From: Lepidodermella squamata
Lineage: Eukaryota; Gastrotricha
Length of the DNA: 64,000 nucleotides
Direction: 5' to 3'
NCBI GenBank assembly: GCA_047495785.1
Contig: JBLDXI010000004.1
Span: 2,883,462-2,947,461 of the forward strand
Shown: positions 20,697-31,200 of the stretch, piece by piece
Position numbering within the stretch: position 1 is the first letter of the stretch
Layout of the letters: every line of letters starts with the position of its first letter
Program-made: the position numbers and the translations under genes
The notes under the pieces: generated by a model
Database searches by the model: none
What the model saw: only the letters and a program-made list of their open reading frames with translations
What the model was told of the DNA's origin: nothing

Positions 20697-23564
20697 TTTT
20701 TTCAATCGCTAAGTCTCAAAATGGGCATGAAAAAGTCGAAAAAGGCCATAGAAACGTTAATGCTGAATTTTGCTGACAATTTCAGCCATATTTCAGTTTT
20801 AAATTCAACCCCGGCTTGTCTCACAGCCAATTTTTTTGGGAGAAAATAATTGCTATTACACGCAGTAAAATTAGTATTTTTGTTACATTTTTTAGAATTA
20901 CGACAAAAACGTGGTGTTTTTCGTAACGCTTCAGCTCTGTGAAAATGCTATTTCAAAGCCTTCAAGGCGTGTTTAACTTGAAAAATCAAAGAATGTGCGA
21001 AACAGATTTGAAGAAAAGAAACGAAACGCCTGAATAGCCGATAATTGATTGTCTCAGCTTTGAATGAGGTCAGTATGATGTAGTGTATGGTAGTGTATGG
21101 CATTGTATGTCGAAATCGAGGACAGTGCGTAATTGTGTAGTGGCGTCATACATTACAAACAATTCACCATACGTATGCATTCTTAGTCACTGGTTGTTCA
21201 CCAAATTTTGAATGCGACGTGGGAAAAGATTTAGGGTGGGCAATTTCTGCTCAGTCTTGATCCCATCAAAATAAATGAAACCATAGTGAAAAAGAGGTTT
21301 TTGTATCGTAACAACGACTGTGTTGTCCACCTCAAATTTTATTCCAAATTTGTTGAGCAACGAAGATATCTGTTTTGAGAAATTCAACTTTGAAAAATGA
21401 AGACTGCGATTTTCGCTTGAGTGCTTACTCTGGTCATTTTCGTGTCTTGAAAGTTAACATTTTCAAAATCAATTTATCCAATCATCGATTCGTCTTACTT
21501 AGAGGAATTTTTCCTTAACACAATCGAGGTAAACATCGGAATTCTACTTCTTTGAACCTTTGAACCGTATTTTTTACCAAAATCAACGCCGAGAATTATC
21601 AGTCAAAATTCATGCTCATTTCAGGTGATATAACAAGCTTTTTCGAAACAACACGGGTTCTCGGAAAATATTTTATTGAATATGTAACTATGAAATTTCG
21701 AGAAAAGAAAATTGTAGAAACTAGCTAGAGAGGGTTGGTCGCGCTATCGCAAAATTGGACGCCCTTAGCTCAGCGCAAAAACTCTCCCCACCGTCCCCTC
21801 AAGTGTTTCGTATGCCGACCCTCTAGTTCTTTTAACAGTCGTTTCGCATTCACAAGTTAGCTCGCTTCAGTCGTTATGAGCTATTGCTCCAGATCAAATT
21901 CACAAGAGCAGCGCTCATAAAAATGCAGGCACATCGAGAATGGCATGATCCATGCTCTCATTCTAGAAAAGAGAGTAATGGTGTCTATGTAAAGACTCCC
22001 TAACTTTTTGGTTCTGGCACCCCCTCGTTTGAGAGATACCGCTAGTCCTTCGTGCAAGTAAAAGGGCAAGTATAGCATAGCGACTCGACCTGTTTTGCGC
22101 AGAGAACCCACTTGCGAACCCATGCAAGTCATATCCCAAATTATGGATCCATCCCACCCAGTTCGGCCAACGTTCTGCGTGACTGTAAAACCGTCACTGT
22201 TAACCCTAGTTTTCTTGTCGAACAGTTGCGAAGGTTTCTACGCAATGCCAACCCTATTAATTTTACAAATTATTTCATTTTTTCATTGAAAACTTTACCC
22301 CCAATGAATCTTAGACTCAATCAGCATTAAATAACCGTGTTGAGATGACGACATCTGGACATTTATCAGCTATAACGGGACCGTCATCGACGCGTCGCTG
22401 GTTAATTGCAATTTCCCACTAACGATAAACCCAACTTCTAAGTTCTAGTCTTAGAACATCCAACATCCTCAAGTCGCACCCAGATATAACGAAGCCGATA
22501 CAGTCACCTGACATAAAGAACAGTTACAACATTGAGCGTTACAATTCCATATGCAGCTGCTTTTGGTTCTTGGCCATGATGTTTGATCAACTTGAATCTC
22601 AAGCGGAAAACTGCCAGGTGGTGCTAGGCGAGATGTTCCTCCATCTTGAGTCGATGATTGTATTGCAATTTGTTGATGAAGGGCAAGTAATGTTATATTT
22701 TCCGCTAAATTCATGTATGAAAAACAATATTATGAATTAACAGCGAACTGCGATAGTAGCGCTTTAGTAACGCAGGGGTCCAGAAAGTTGCTATTAGAAA
22801 CGATACTCAAAGAAGGAGGCTCAAGGAATTATTTGGTATAGCGTAGTTTTAGAAGCGAGCATTTTATCGAAGCTTACATTTCAGAATTAATAAACCACTG
22901 TAAGAAAGCCACACTAAATGAGCTTTCCCACACTAGTTTGCTTTCTTAAATCAGAGCGTAGGTATTTGTCCGCTGAGAAAAAATAGTTATTAAATATTAA
23001 TTTACTTTATTAATATTTCTGCGTTGTTTGAATCAATGGAGATAATCAATACTCAAATCATGGCTTCCTAGGGGATTATTAAGGCAAGCTTACAACCAGG
23101 CAAGTACCTCAGATTACCGGAGATGCTTTGCAACATTGAAAGGGCGATGCTTCCCTCAAATTCTCTCGAATCTGATCGATTACCGTGCCTTCATCTCGGC
23201 CTTATGCGTGGCAGCACAATGTTACAAATTGGCCTGAGATTGCGTGATGCGAATAACTATGGTACATAACAACGTCCGACAATAACAAATGATATATAGT
23301 ATGTAATATATACATACATTTATTCATCGACTGTGAAAAACACAACAAAACTACCATCAAGGTTGACAATATTATTAATCGCGAAGCGCAGCTCTTATAA
23401 ATCCCTCCTTCTTACACACGCACACGCAAACGCACACAAATCTAAAAGTAGATCTTTCGGACCTGGATCCTGTTTTTGCAGCAGCTGAAAATTGAGATAG
23501 ATCCAAAATCCCTTGGCGGTTCATATTTTGCAAAACTAGAATTTCGCAATGGTGGAGTCCTTAT
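20697..23564. other. No recognised gene (2.9 kb)
   Basis: Short ORFs only. A small direct repeat of GTAGTGTATGG occurs at about 21078..21100. I see no Cys-module exon, lectin motif or transposon end here, though TE relics too decayed to recognise are likely. Confidence 0.45.
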
Positions 23565-23697
23565 CGTTAGCGAGGCGCCAAACAACCACTTTACTATTTA
23601 TAGATTTTATAGAAAGTACGTTCGGCCATTAAACGTAAATTCAAAGTACGATCGAATGAGTCATCAAAGTGGTTGTTTTGGCGCGTCGCTAACGTTA
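23565..23697. repeat. Short foldback (MITE-like), TCGTTAGCG termini
   Basis: TCGTTAGCGAGGCGCCAAAC then AACCACTTTA near 23563..23595 is repeated in inverse at about 23667..23697, with a roughly 70-base loop. The terminal TCGTTAGCG is shared with foldbacks at 28790..28890 and 43497..43694, suggesting one MITE family. Confidence 0.6.
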
Positions 23698-23946
23698 TGT
23701 CATTCAACATTCAACAAAACACACCGACTCACACTTCCGACTCCCGACCTTCTTCAAGGTTGGGATCTCGAACTATTTGATGACTTACGCATGATATTAC
23801 CTTCTTCTAAACTACCTATTGCAAAAAAGTCGAAATGCAGTACCAGTAATAGCAAGTTTATTTTCTCAATTCCACAAACCTGTGTAATTTATACTACGAT
23901 AACAGCTTTCAGGAAATGCGCATCAAAGTTAACACATCTATAGGGT

Positions 23947-24561
23947 TCAATCCAATGATTTCGTCCAAAGACGAGGCTGGTGAAACTCGACCGTGGTAAA
24001 AATCTCCGATGCCAAAGAGCCTTTGGGCGACTTCTTCACCTGCGATGATGTCGAAGTCATCATCGTAGTCCGTCTCTTGTGATGATAGGCATGTTTGCTG
24101 AGTTGAGACGCATCGTCGAAATGCTGCAGACACACATAGCATGTGACGGCGAATTTATCGAAATGGCAAGTTCGAACATGGTAGAGAAGACCATTGAGGG
24201 AATTATATATTCTTTTATTAGGACAATAATCGCACCCGAATCCAATTTTTTGATTTTTTTCATTATTCACATTTAAATTACAAGAGGTAGGAGGTTTGAC
24301 CTAAAAAAGACAATTAGGAACAAACAAAAAATGACGGTAAATATCTTTCTTTACCGAAGGTAAATCAGCATAATAAGAAGATTTGATCGGGATCTCCGCG
24401 TCTGGATGAAAAGCTGAAAGTCTATCCGAGTTTATTGCGGCAAGGTTTTGCTTGGGTAATGTTCGAGCCCATGGAGCTATTGTGCTAATCGAAATAATAG
24501 TTGCTTGAGGAGATGAGCTATTCCGCGATAAATTCAACGGCTTCGACGCACTTTCATCCAT
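23947..24561 (-). CDS. Two-exon C2H2 zinc-finger protein
   Basis: Exon 1 (24355..24561, 69 codons) begins MDESASKPLNLSRNSSS and ends YYADLPS. A 54-bp intron (24301..24354, GTAAAG..TTTTTTTAG) joins it in phase 0 to exon 2 (23947..24300). Together they give 186 aa. Exon 2 has two C2H2-like fingers: CDYC...H...CH, and CYVC-x12-H-x3-H (CYVCLQHFDDASQLSKHAYHH). Such fingers bind nucleic acid, so a nuclear regulatory role is likely but not shown. After the second finger the annotated frame is Ser/Thr/Lys-rich and ends TKSLD. The next frame over the same bases reads DYDDDFDIIAGEEV and on to NPIDVLTLMRIS, which looks more protein-like. A frameshift or an unseen splice at about 24070 is possible, so the C-terminus is uncertain. 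Confidence 0.65.
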
Positions 24562-24824
24562 TTTTTAGAGGTTTTCTAGAAACAATGGACAGTTAAATAA
24601 AACGTATCAAGTTGAAGCACGTAAGACAGTAAAGACTCATTTTCTCTTTTGCTGGGACATGGGAGTATTCAAAAAATTTGGAAAGTCGAATCGTGGAAAT
24701 ACGGTCCACAGGGAATAAATATAGCTATTATTTGAATTCGTTAACATGTTTTATTTATCGCACGATTTCCAAAGATGCATCAGGTATTTGACATTAATGG
24801 ATTCGGGAAAATCAGTAAGGCTGT

Positions 24825-24925
24825 CGTCGCATTGCGTTTGAAAGGAGCCCCTATTTGAATGTTCATGATGGATTTCTTATGAATAATAACGATTGAGTGG
24901 CTCCTTTCAAACGCAATGCGACGCT
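24825..24925. repeat. Perfect 25-bp inverted repeat with about 48-base loop
   Basis: CGTCGCATTGCGTTTGAAAG followed by GAGCC at about 24826..24850 is exactly complemented by GGCTCCTTTCAAACGCAATG followed by CGACG at 24899..24923. The transcript would form a long, perfectly paired hairpin. It could be a tiny MITE or a small-RNA precursor. Confidence 0.7.
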
Positions 24926-25384
24926 GTTTTCAAATTTGTAAAAAAAATAATACAAAATGCTTGAAAGCAGCGTCATTAATCGAAAAACACCACGCATCAG
25001 GAAATACGAGCCTGATAGAAATGAAAAATGAAAAGATTGGCACGCGACTGCCACGTGGCATAAACTCCAACGTTGGTGATGGCGCAGTGTTTGTTTGACC
25101 TGGACGACCTTTCTAGATTATTCAATAATAAATCTCGCATTATCACGGTAATTAATAATAATGCTCATAGAAACAGCCTTGCGAAGTGCTTACCTTCGCT
25201 AGAGTCGACTTCATTCAACAAATATTTGTAACTTCGATGTGTTCGGCCTTGCAGCTGTAATAACAGAGTGAGTGAGACGTGATCTGGGCATGGCGCAGTT
25301 TGTCCTTTAGTATGTCGCCAATATCGAGTAGCGATCGCCAATGTCGCCATAATCGGCTAGATTAATGGGAAGACTGGCAAAAGG
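24926..25384. other. No recognised gene
   Basis: AT-rich spacer between the hairpin and the small hAT MITE. No coding or RNA feature is supported. Confidence 0.4.
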
Positions 25385-25530
25385 CAGGGTCCCGACTAGG
25401 TTCAGTTCTGAGGGAGGTAAATCGAGCATTTTGAGACCAAAATTTGCAAATCCACAGGGGGGACCCTTACGTTTTTCAGAAATTTTCGAACGTCAGGGGG
25501 GTTTGTTTACCCCCCGTACTCGGACCACTG
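25385..25530. mobile_element. 146-bp hAT-type MITE
   Basis: The ends are CAGGGTCCCGACTAGG and the inverse of CAGTGGTCCGAGTACGG. An exact 8-bp duplication GCAAAAGG flanks it at 25377..25384 and 25531..25538. The interior has G-runs and C-runs (CAGGGGGGACCC; TTTACCCCCCG). Confidence 0.8.
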
Positions 25531-25538
25531 GCAAAAGG

Positions 25539-26014
25539 TGATTTTGTATTTACAATTTTCAAACAGATGCAGTTTAGAAGGCGCATGCAGCTTGGGCCAA
25601 AAATTCAGCTAACTGGTTAAGCGTCACGCTCCACTAGTCACGTACCTCCCCCACAAAGAGGGAACGCGCCGGCCTTGCGTGATGCGTCGGCTGACCGAAA
25701 AAAGAAATGTTAGCACCTATCGAACACTGGCTACGAGCTGGTGTCAATATTTTCGGGGCGACACCATGCCTCTTCACAGCAAGGGCGTTCGTAACAAGTT
25801 GGGAGCTTTAAAATGTCCTTAAATTTGTCCTGAAAACTCACCCCACCCCTTCTACCGGGCGCGATTACGTCAGGGCTATTGGCTATTGGCTGAAACTTTG
25901 CGAAAATGTAGAGGACACCCATCTCAAGAATTGGTGTAAAAATGAAATGGATATGTTGTACGGCTATAGGGGATTTAGGCCTTTAGGGTATGAGCATTGT
26001 ATTTAACCAAAATA
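25539..26014. other. No recognised gene
   Basis: Contains only short ORFs. There is no Cys-module or transposon end that I recognise. Confidence 0.4.
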
Positions 26015-26288
26015 ATGGCCAAACCGTGAGGGTGACTATCGATCATGATATATCAATTGATTGCTGTAATTAAGGGCTATCGATTAGTGCCAAATCGAAT
26101 TCCGCGCGGAACTTTTGGAAATATGATTTTTGCCTTCAAAGTTAAAAAATGCGGAAATTTTGCGTTTTTTGGCCATAGCTTGACCCTGAGTGTGCCGCGT
26201 GGAATTTGACTTGGCACCAATCGATAGCGCTTAATTACAGCAATCGATTGATATATGATGATCGATAGTCACCCTCACGGTTTGGCCG
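26015..26288. mobile_element. Hairpin MITE with about 95-bp arms
   Basis: GGCCAAACCGTGAGGGTGAC followed by TATCGATCAT at 26017 is repeated inverted up to 26287. The arms also share ATATATCAATTGATTGCTGT-type and CTATCGATTAGTGCCAAATC-type blocks. The arms differ at a few positions, so the element is moderately old. There is no coding content in the roughly 80-bp centre. Confidence 0.8.
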
Positions 26289-26310
26289 CTATGACAGTTT
26301 AAAATATTGC

Positions 26311-26345
26311 TTATGCCGTATAGGCTTAAGCCTATACCGTATAAG
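26311..26345. repeat. Palindromic TATAGGCTTAAGCCTATA
   Basis: GTATAGGCTTAAGCCTATAC is a perfect 20-bp palindrome, followed by a further CGTATAAGC. It lies directly beside the MITE, and its significance is unclear. Confidence 0.6.
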
Positions 26346-26378
26346 CTTAGATCCTCTATAGGCGTACAACAGATATCT

Positions 26379-26660
26379 ATTTATTTATTTATTTATTTAT
26401 TCAGAAGGCAACTAAGGCAATTAAATTCATTGAGGAAATGGCAAACGAGCACTTTCTTTAATAAGCACAATAGCAGCACATCGCGTTGCCGTCGGTCAAG
26501 CACTGCAGCGTATGGGCAGTATCGGCATCGTGTTCTTCTCCCCTTCCGGTTTCCCGATAAAGTGTGTGTTGTGTGATGGCCATGATGCCTCAAAGCTTGT
26601 AGCCGCGACTTCTTATAGAGAAATCCTGGGTTCGATCCCCCGAGGTTTACCGGTGATCTA
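26379..26660 (+). repeat. (TTTA)n tract and tRNA-like SINE-like block
   Basis: A (ATTT)n run at about 26378..26400 is followed at 26573..26650 by ATGGCCATGATGCCTCAAAG (A-box-like) and GGGTTCGATCCCCCGAGG (B box). The phrase GGCCATGATGxCTCAAAG is shared with the tRNA-like block at 47383 and its palindromic copy. This supports a dispersed tRNA-derived repeat family. Confidence 0.5.
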
Positions 26661-27563
26661 CTTTCAGTTTGCCTCAGAAGTCCAAAAAACCTAAGAAACC
26701 GCACACTCCCAGGTTAAACGCTACGAGGGAAAAGCAGGGAAAAGTTATTTTTCCGCGGTGAAACTTATTCATTTTCCTATTGGAACAGTTGCTCAAATTT
26801 GCAGAACTTTTCACCGTTGATCTGCTCGCAGTTTACCTTAAAAGTGCCAGATATATATATAGGAAATTGCACACTTTAAACCCACTCCAAAGCTGAAAGG
26901 AAGAATGTGCGGCAATACTTTTGACGGCATTGTTAATCTATATCGTCGAGGATAATTTAGGTTAAATATCACAGAAATTGACCGCAGGTTATGCATGACT
27001 TCACCGTAAACACACCGTAAGATGCCATGTTTTCACCGTAGAAATGCCGTATTCTTGCCGTTTTTTCTGCCCGCGACACAGCAAAAATAACATGGCGCAT
27101 GAAAAATCGATAACGGTAGTACTTTTCCTATATTATCTATGCATGCTAATATAAGGCTCACCTCGTACGGTTTTTTATGAAACACCCTGTAGAAGCTCAT
27201 AATAGCATCGCAACAGTAAAAAAATCGAGTGCAATCAATTTATTAAAGTGTTAAAATAGAGGCATTTTTGTCGTAGGAAAAAGCGTGAGCAATTGATCGG
27301 CATGTGTCGGCTGACTCGGCCTGCCGAGCCTCAATAGGCAGTGATTCCACAGTTCGGGACCTCCGTAACCCAGACTGAGCATTTCTTGTTTTGTGTCGCA
27401 TTTAGGCTTGAACATAGGTTCGAAATTTCGAATCTCGTATCAGGGAGGCGGGTTCAGGCAATCTATCACGGACGCGAAACGCGGCTGATTTTTTGGCAAA
27501 CTGTATCGAATCACGACGCGTAACGAATTAGGCTCACTCACCTTACTGTTTTTCCAGTTATTA
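26661..27563. other. No recognised gene
   Basis: Single AAACACCCTGTAG at 27181 resembles the end of a mariner-type element, but no partner end was found. No coding region is recognised. Confidence 0.4.
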
Positions 27564-27824
27564 TTAGGTTTCGAAGCAAAATTTAGTTGGCAAAATATCT
27601 ACTAATTCTCTACGAAAGTAATTTGGGGAAATAATCTTAAAACAGTTTCCATCCCCAGCAGCTCCAGGATCCATTATCGAAGATTGGTTACCGGCTTCGT
27701 ATTCCGGATGCATTCGGAAATAGGGAATACGTCGGGTGAAGTTTTCAAAATTCAAAAAATATCTCATGGTGCTGAAAAAAGTGACATTCGCGGCATTCGT
27801 CAACTTGTATGCGGCACCTAGCAT
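27564..27824 (-). CDS. Possible CTLD-like exon (86 aa, partial)
   Basis: An uninterrupted frame starts MLGAAYKLTNAANVTFF and includes MRYFLNFENFTRRIPYF, then GAAGDGNCFKIISPNYF, and ends TKFCFET. The pattern G..NCFKI..., then FCFE just before the stop, resembles the second half of a C-type-lectin-like domain, but the third conserved Cys is missing. It lies downstream of P3 on the same strand. It may be a relic of a neighbouring paralog. Without an upstream exon I cannot claim a working gene. Confidence 0.3.
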   Translation of the reverse strand: MLGAAYKLTNAANVTFFSTMRYFLNFENFTRRIPYFRMHPEYEAGNQSSIMDPGAAGDGNCFKIISPNYFRRELVDILPTKFCFET

Positions 27825-27925
27825 TAACTAACTCAGATGGTTTCATACGAATTGCGATCGTCACGGGCGACACAGCTCCAGAAATTTGCTGCTGAAATGC
27901 AAAGAATTACGCATAGATGTCACAA

Positions 27926-28040
27926 AATAATCAGAGTTGCATCAACTGAGTTGAATTGATAATGATTTTATTCCTCTCCTTCCCTGCGACTGAGCGTCTG
28001 TACCCTTTAGAGTTTTGAGGAAGGCAAACCAAACCAAAAG
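27926..28040. repeat. LINE-derived repeat copy shared with 3.6 kb and 54.1 kb
   Basis: The series AGAGTTGCATCAACTGAGTT, GATAATGATTTTATT, TGCGACTGAGCGTCTGTACC, GAGTTTTGAGGAAGGC matches the palindrome centre (54074..54190, both arms plus the spacer). The GACTGAGCGTCT part also matches about 3645. It lies 3' of P3. Confidence 0.7.
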
Positions 28041-28242
28041 AATCAGTCGCCCGCTCCCACGCCCCCATCGAGTTAAAATGTATATTTTAAATCTTGATGC
28101 TCAAAAACGAACTGCAATGTTTTTGCAAGCCTGTTTGGTTTATTCTACCGGTATTTTGTTGCAGCAACTCATCACGTATCATCAACATGTAAATAGGCAA
28201 CATGTAGTTTAAAAGCTAACGGCAGCGTCAATGCCTTGCCAC

Positions 28243-31200
28243 TCATTCAGCGTAGGTTTCGCATATCGCGTAAATCATCCAAGCGCCGCACGGAGAAAAC
28301 TCCATCTTAGAAGCACCTGCCAGCAGGTTCCCGCATCGATCTGGATAGTACCCATATACAATAAGGTCTGGATTGTATGTGAATGCCGAACCGTCCGACC
28401 ATTTGTAAACGCCGGAATATGGATCAAGACCCATCCATGCATTATCGTGTGGGGGTCCAACATTGTGAGCCTGGGCTATTTCGGCAGCCGTTTTACCAGT
28501 TGCCAATATGCTATCCAATTGCGAGCACTTTGCGGCTGCAGATGAATAATTAAAATAACCGCCGGGGTTATCAACCATGAACACAATCCTTCTAGCGTTT
28601 TGACACTGCCATTCGCCGCTGAACGTAACATTTGCAGGAAAGCGAATCTCAGTGTTGGCGTCACAGCCATTCGAGCTCGATCGGCAAGTTACTGAACCGT
28701 CGGCAGTTCGCAGGCACCGATGAGTAGCAATCTATCAAAATATGTTATCACTTAGTAAAAAGTCTGTTGTTTTTATGCCTCTTCATTCAAGTTAAAAAGC
28801 CGCTTTTTAATTGTCACCTATCACCTTGAAGCAGGTGCAGACAAGCCTAAATTCGAGTTATTCAACGTCGCTAACGATAAGTTTACTACGAAATACGAAA
28901 TCTTGGCTCGAAATAAACTCACATGGGGCGATATATCATTGACGCAATTGTTGTGGTTTAGCCGAAAGGTCCCCAAGTTCGAGAACAGCTTATCCTGTAA
29001 AGAAAAGCGGTTGATACCAGCTAAAACCATGCTTTTGGCTGAGCTCTACCTGAGTTTGACCTTGAGGACAAGCTGCGTAGCAAGATAGTCGGTTGGATGA
29101 ATCCTTGCACGAAACGGCATTCTGTTAAACGAGGGTAAACGAGAGAATAGAACTGATTTTAGTTAAATTGCTAAAACAGAAGAGCAACTTACTCCGAGCA
29201 GGCAAGCTGCACGGTTGATGTAAACTTTCGTCGAGTACTGCTGCGTTTCATTGCCAGGAAAACAGCCGGAGCTTTGCGGTCGGCAGTCGTTGAACCTTTT
29301 GGTCGTAGAATCAAAGCACCGAACATGCGGCTTTTCGCTGACCGGAACCGTGACTGTAATGTGAAACGGGAAATATCAGTAATTTTTCGCCCATGTTCGT
29401 ACCGATTTTTTTACTGGGAAAATCACTAACCTGTTCCATTGGTACATGACGTGAGAGTTGAATAAAGAGTCGATTCAGTGACCTAGAAAAACAAGAATCA
29501 GCGTTACACAGCAACACATCAGACGTTTCCACGTCGCTCACCCAGTTGTTAGGGCAGGAGAACGGATCCGGAACACAGGTCTTGATGACGCTGTTCGATG
29601 TGCAGCGCCTGAATTTCGAAGTCTGGAATGATACAAATAAAAAGCGTAATACGTAATGGCCTAGTTTCCATAATTCTAACCTCGAATACAGCTTTCCGTT
29701 TCTCACATTCGTTAAGGTTATATTTCAAGCTCAACGTTGGCTTCTGATCGTCGAACCAGAACGTCTTATTATATTATAATAGCATATATTATAACAAAAA
29801 TGAGAATGACAAAAAATAACAATAGCAAAAATAACAAACAACACTTCAACAGATAGATCTCTCCAGAGTTAATGTAGTTTAGATGACTGTGCAACAAATA
29901 AGGCACGCCATCACTTTATAGGCCACCTAACGCCCTTTCTGCCCTTTCTAATTTTAATTAATTTTAAAAATCGAAAAAGCCACAGGTGCCACTTTCAAAA
30001 ATTTTGGATTTCTGCGAATAAATACTGGAAACGGCCCTCTATCTAATGATATGAGATGAATATTGTGTTCTCTCACGGATAATTTGTTATAATTCGCGGA
30101 AAAAGCAGGGTATAATACCGACCGGATTTTTTGTTGAAATAACCACCCACCGGTTTGAACCGGTTTTTTTAATACACCTTTTTTCATTTGCATTTTCATA
30201 ATGTGCAAAACCAATTTCACAAAGGCGATGTTTGATCGCGTGTTCTCATATTTAAATTTGATTTTTTTTCTCATTATTTTCATTTTATTACTTGCGCTAC
30301 TTTTTTCGTTTCCATCATGGCTTCATCTGAAGTTTCTATAAATAACACTAGCGCGCACTTCTCGCCAGTTTCTCCAAAAACTGTCATTGTTGAAACAGCA
30401 AGGCGCATTACGCTGCGTTCACGCTCAACGGTGAAAACCCCAAATCTACAACAGCTTATCGAGAAAAAAGAGACTGAGAAAGCTAAACAAGCTGCTAAAC
30501 AAGCTGCTAAACAGAAGAAAAATCGCGATGCGGCAGTCAACAAGCGGCGCGGAAGGCCGATGAAGAACGCGGATAAAGACTCTGTTTTAGCGGCCGGTCC
30601 TCCACTGCCACTGCCGAATCTGTCCGGCTTTCCAACCTCATTTGGTGCGTCCTCATCATCGACTTTTCATACGCTAGCCACGGGAATGTCCGTTTCTCCC
30701 GATTCGGCAGGTACCTCAAACCAAGGTTCATTTGGTTCGTTTGTTTCCGCGCCGCCAAATTTGCCGCATGATACAACAGGATTTCAGGCCCCGAATGTGA
30801 CTTCAATGCAACTGTACTGTCAATCCTCGCGTGCAAAAAGACAATGGAACCCGTACGAGATAAGCCTTCTGGAATGGGTCATCTGGTACTGCAATTCACT
30901 GGGTGATAAACCTTCGGAGCAGATGGTCGATGACTTTATCGCTTGGTTCCGCAATACTGGTCGGGGCGATTTTTCAGCTTTGCTGCGCCGCAACTCTAGA
31001 GCGATTTCTTACAAAGCCAGCCAAGTCATCAGGGATCGCAAAAAAAATAAATAAAACTTGAATTTGAAGCGTTTAATTTGATGAAGAAGAAATAAATCAT
31101 TACTTCAGGTGTTTGCTCCTCACAGTTTTTATTCAACTTTTAATTCTCGCCAATTTCGAAATCGCAATTAATGTTTGATATTTAACCCATTATTGGTTCG

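Noticed and set aside
27171-27200. AAACACCCTGTAG as a mariner-type transposon end
   Set aside because: No matching inverted end or TA-flanked partner was found nearby.
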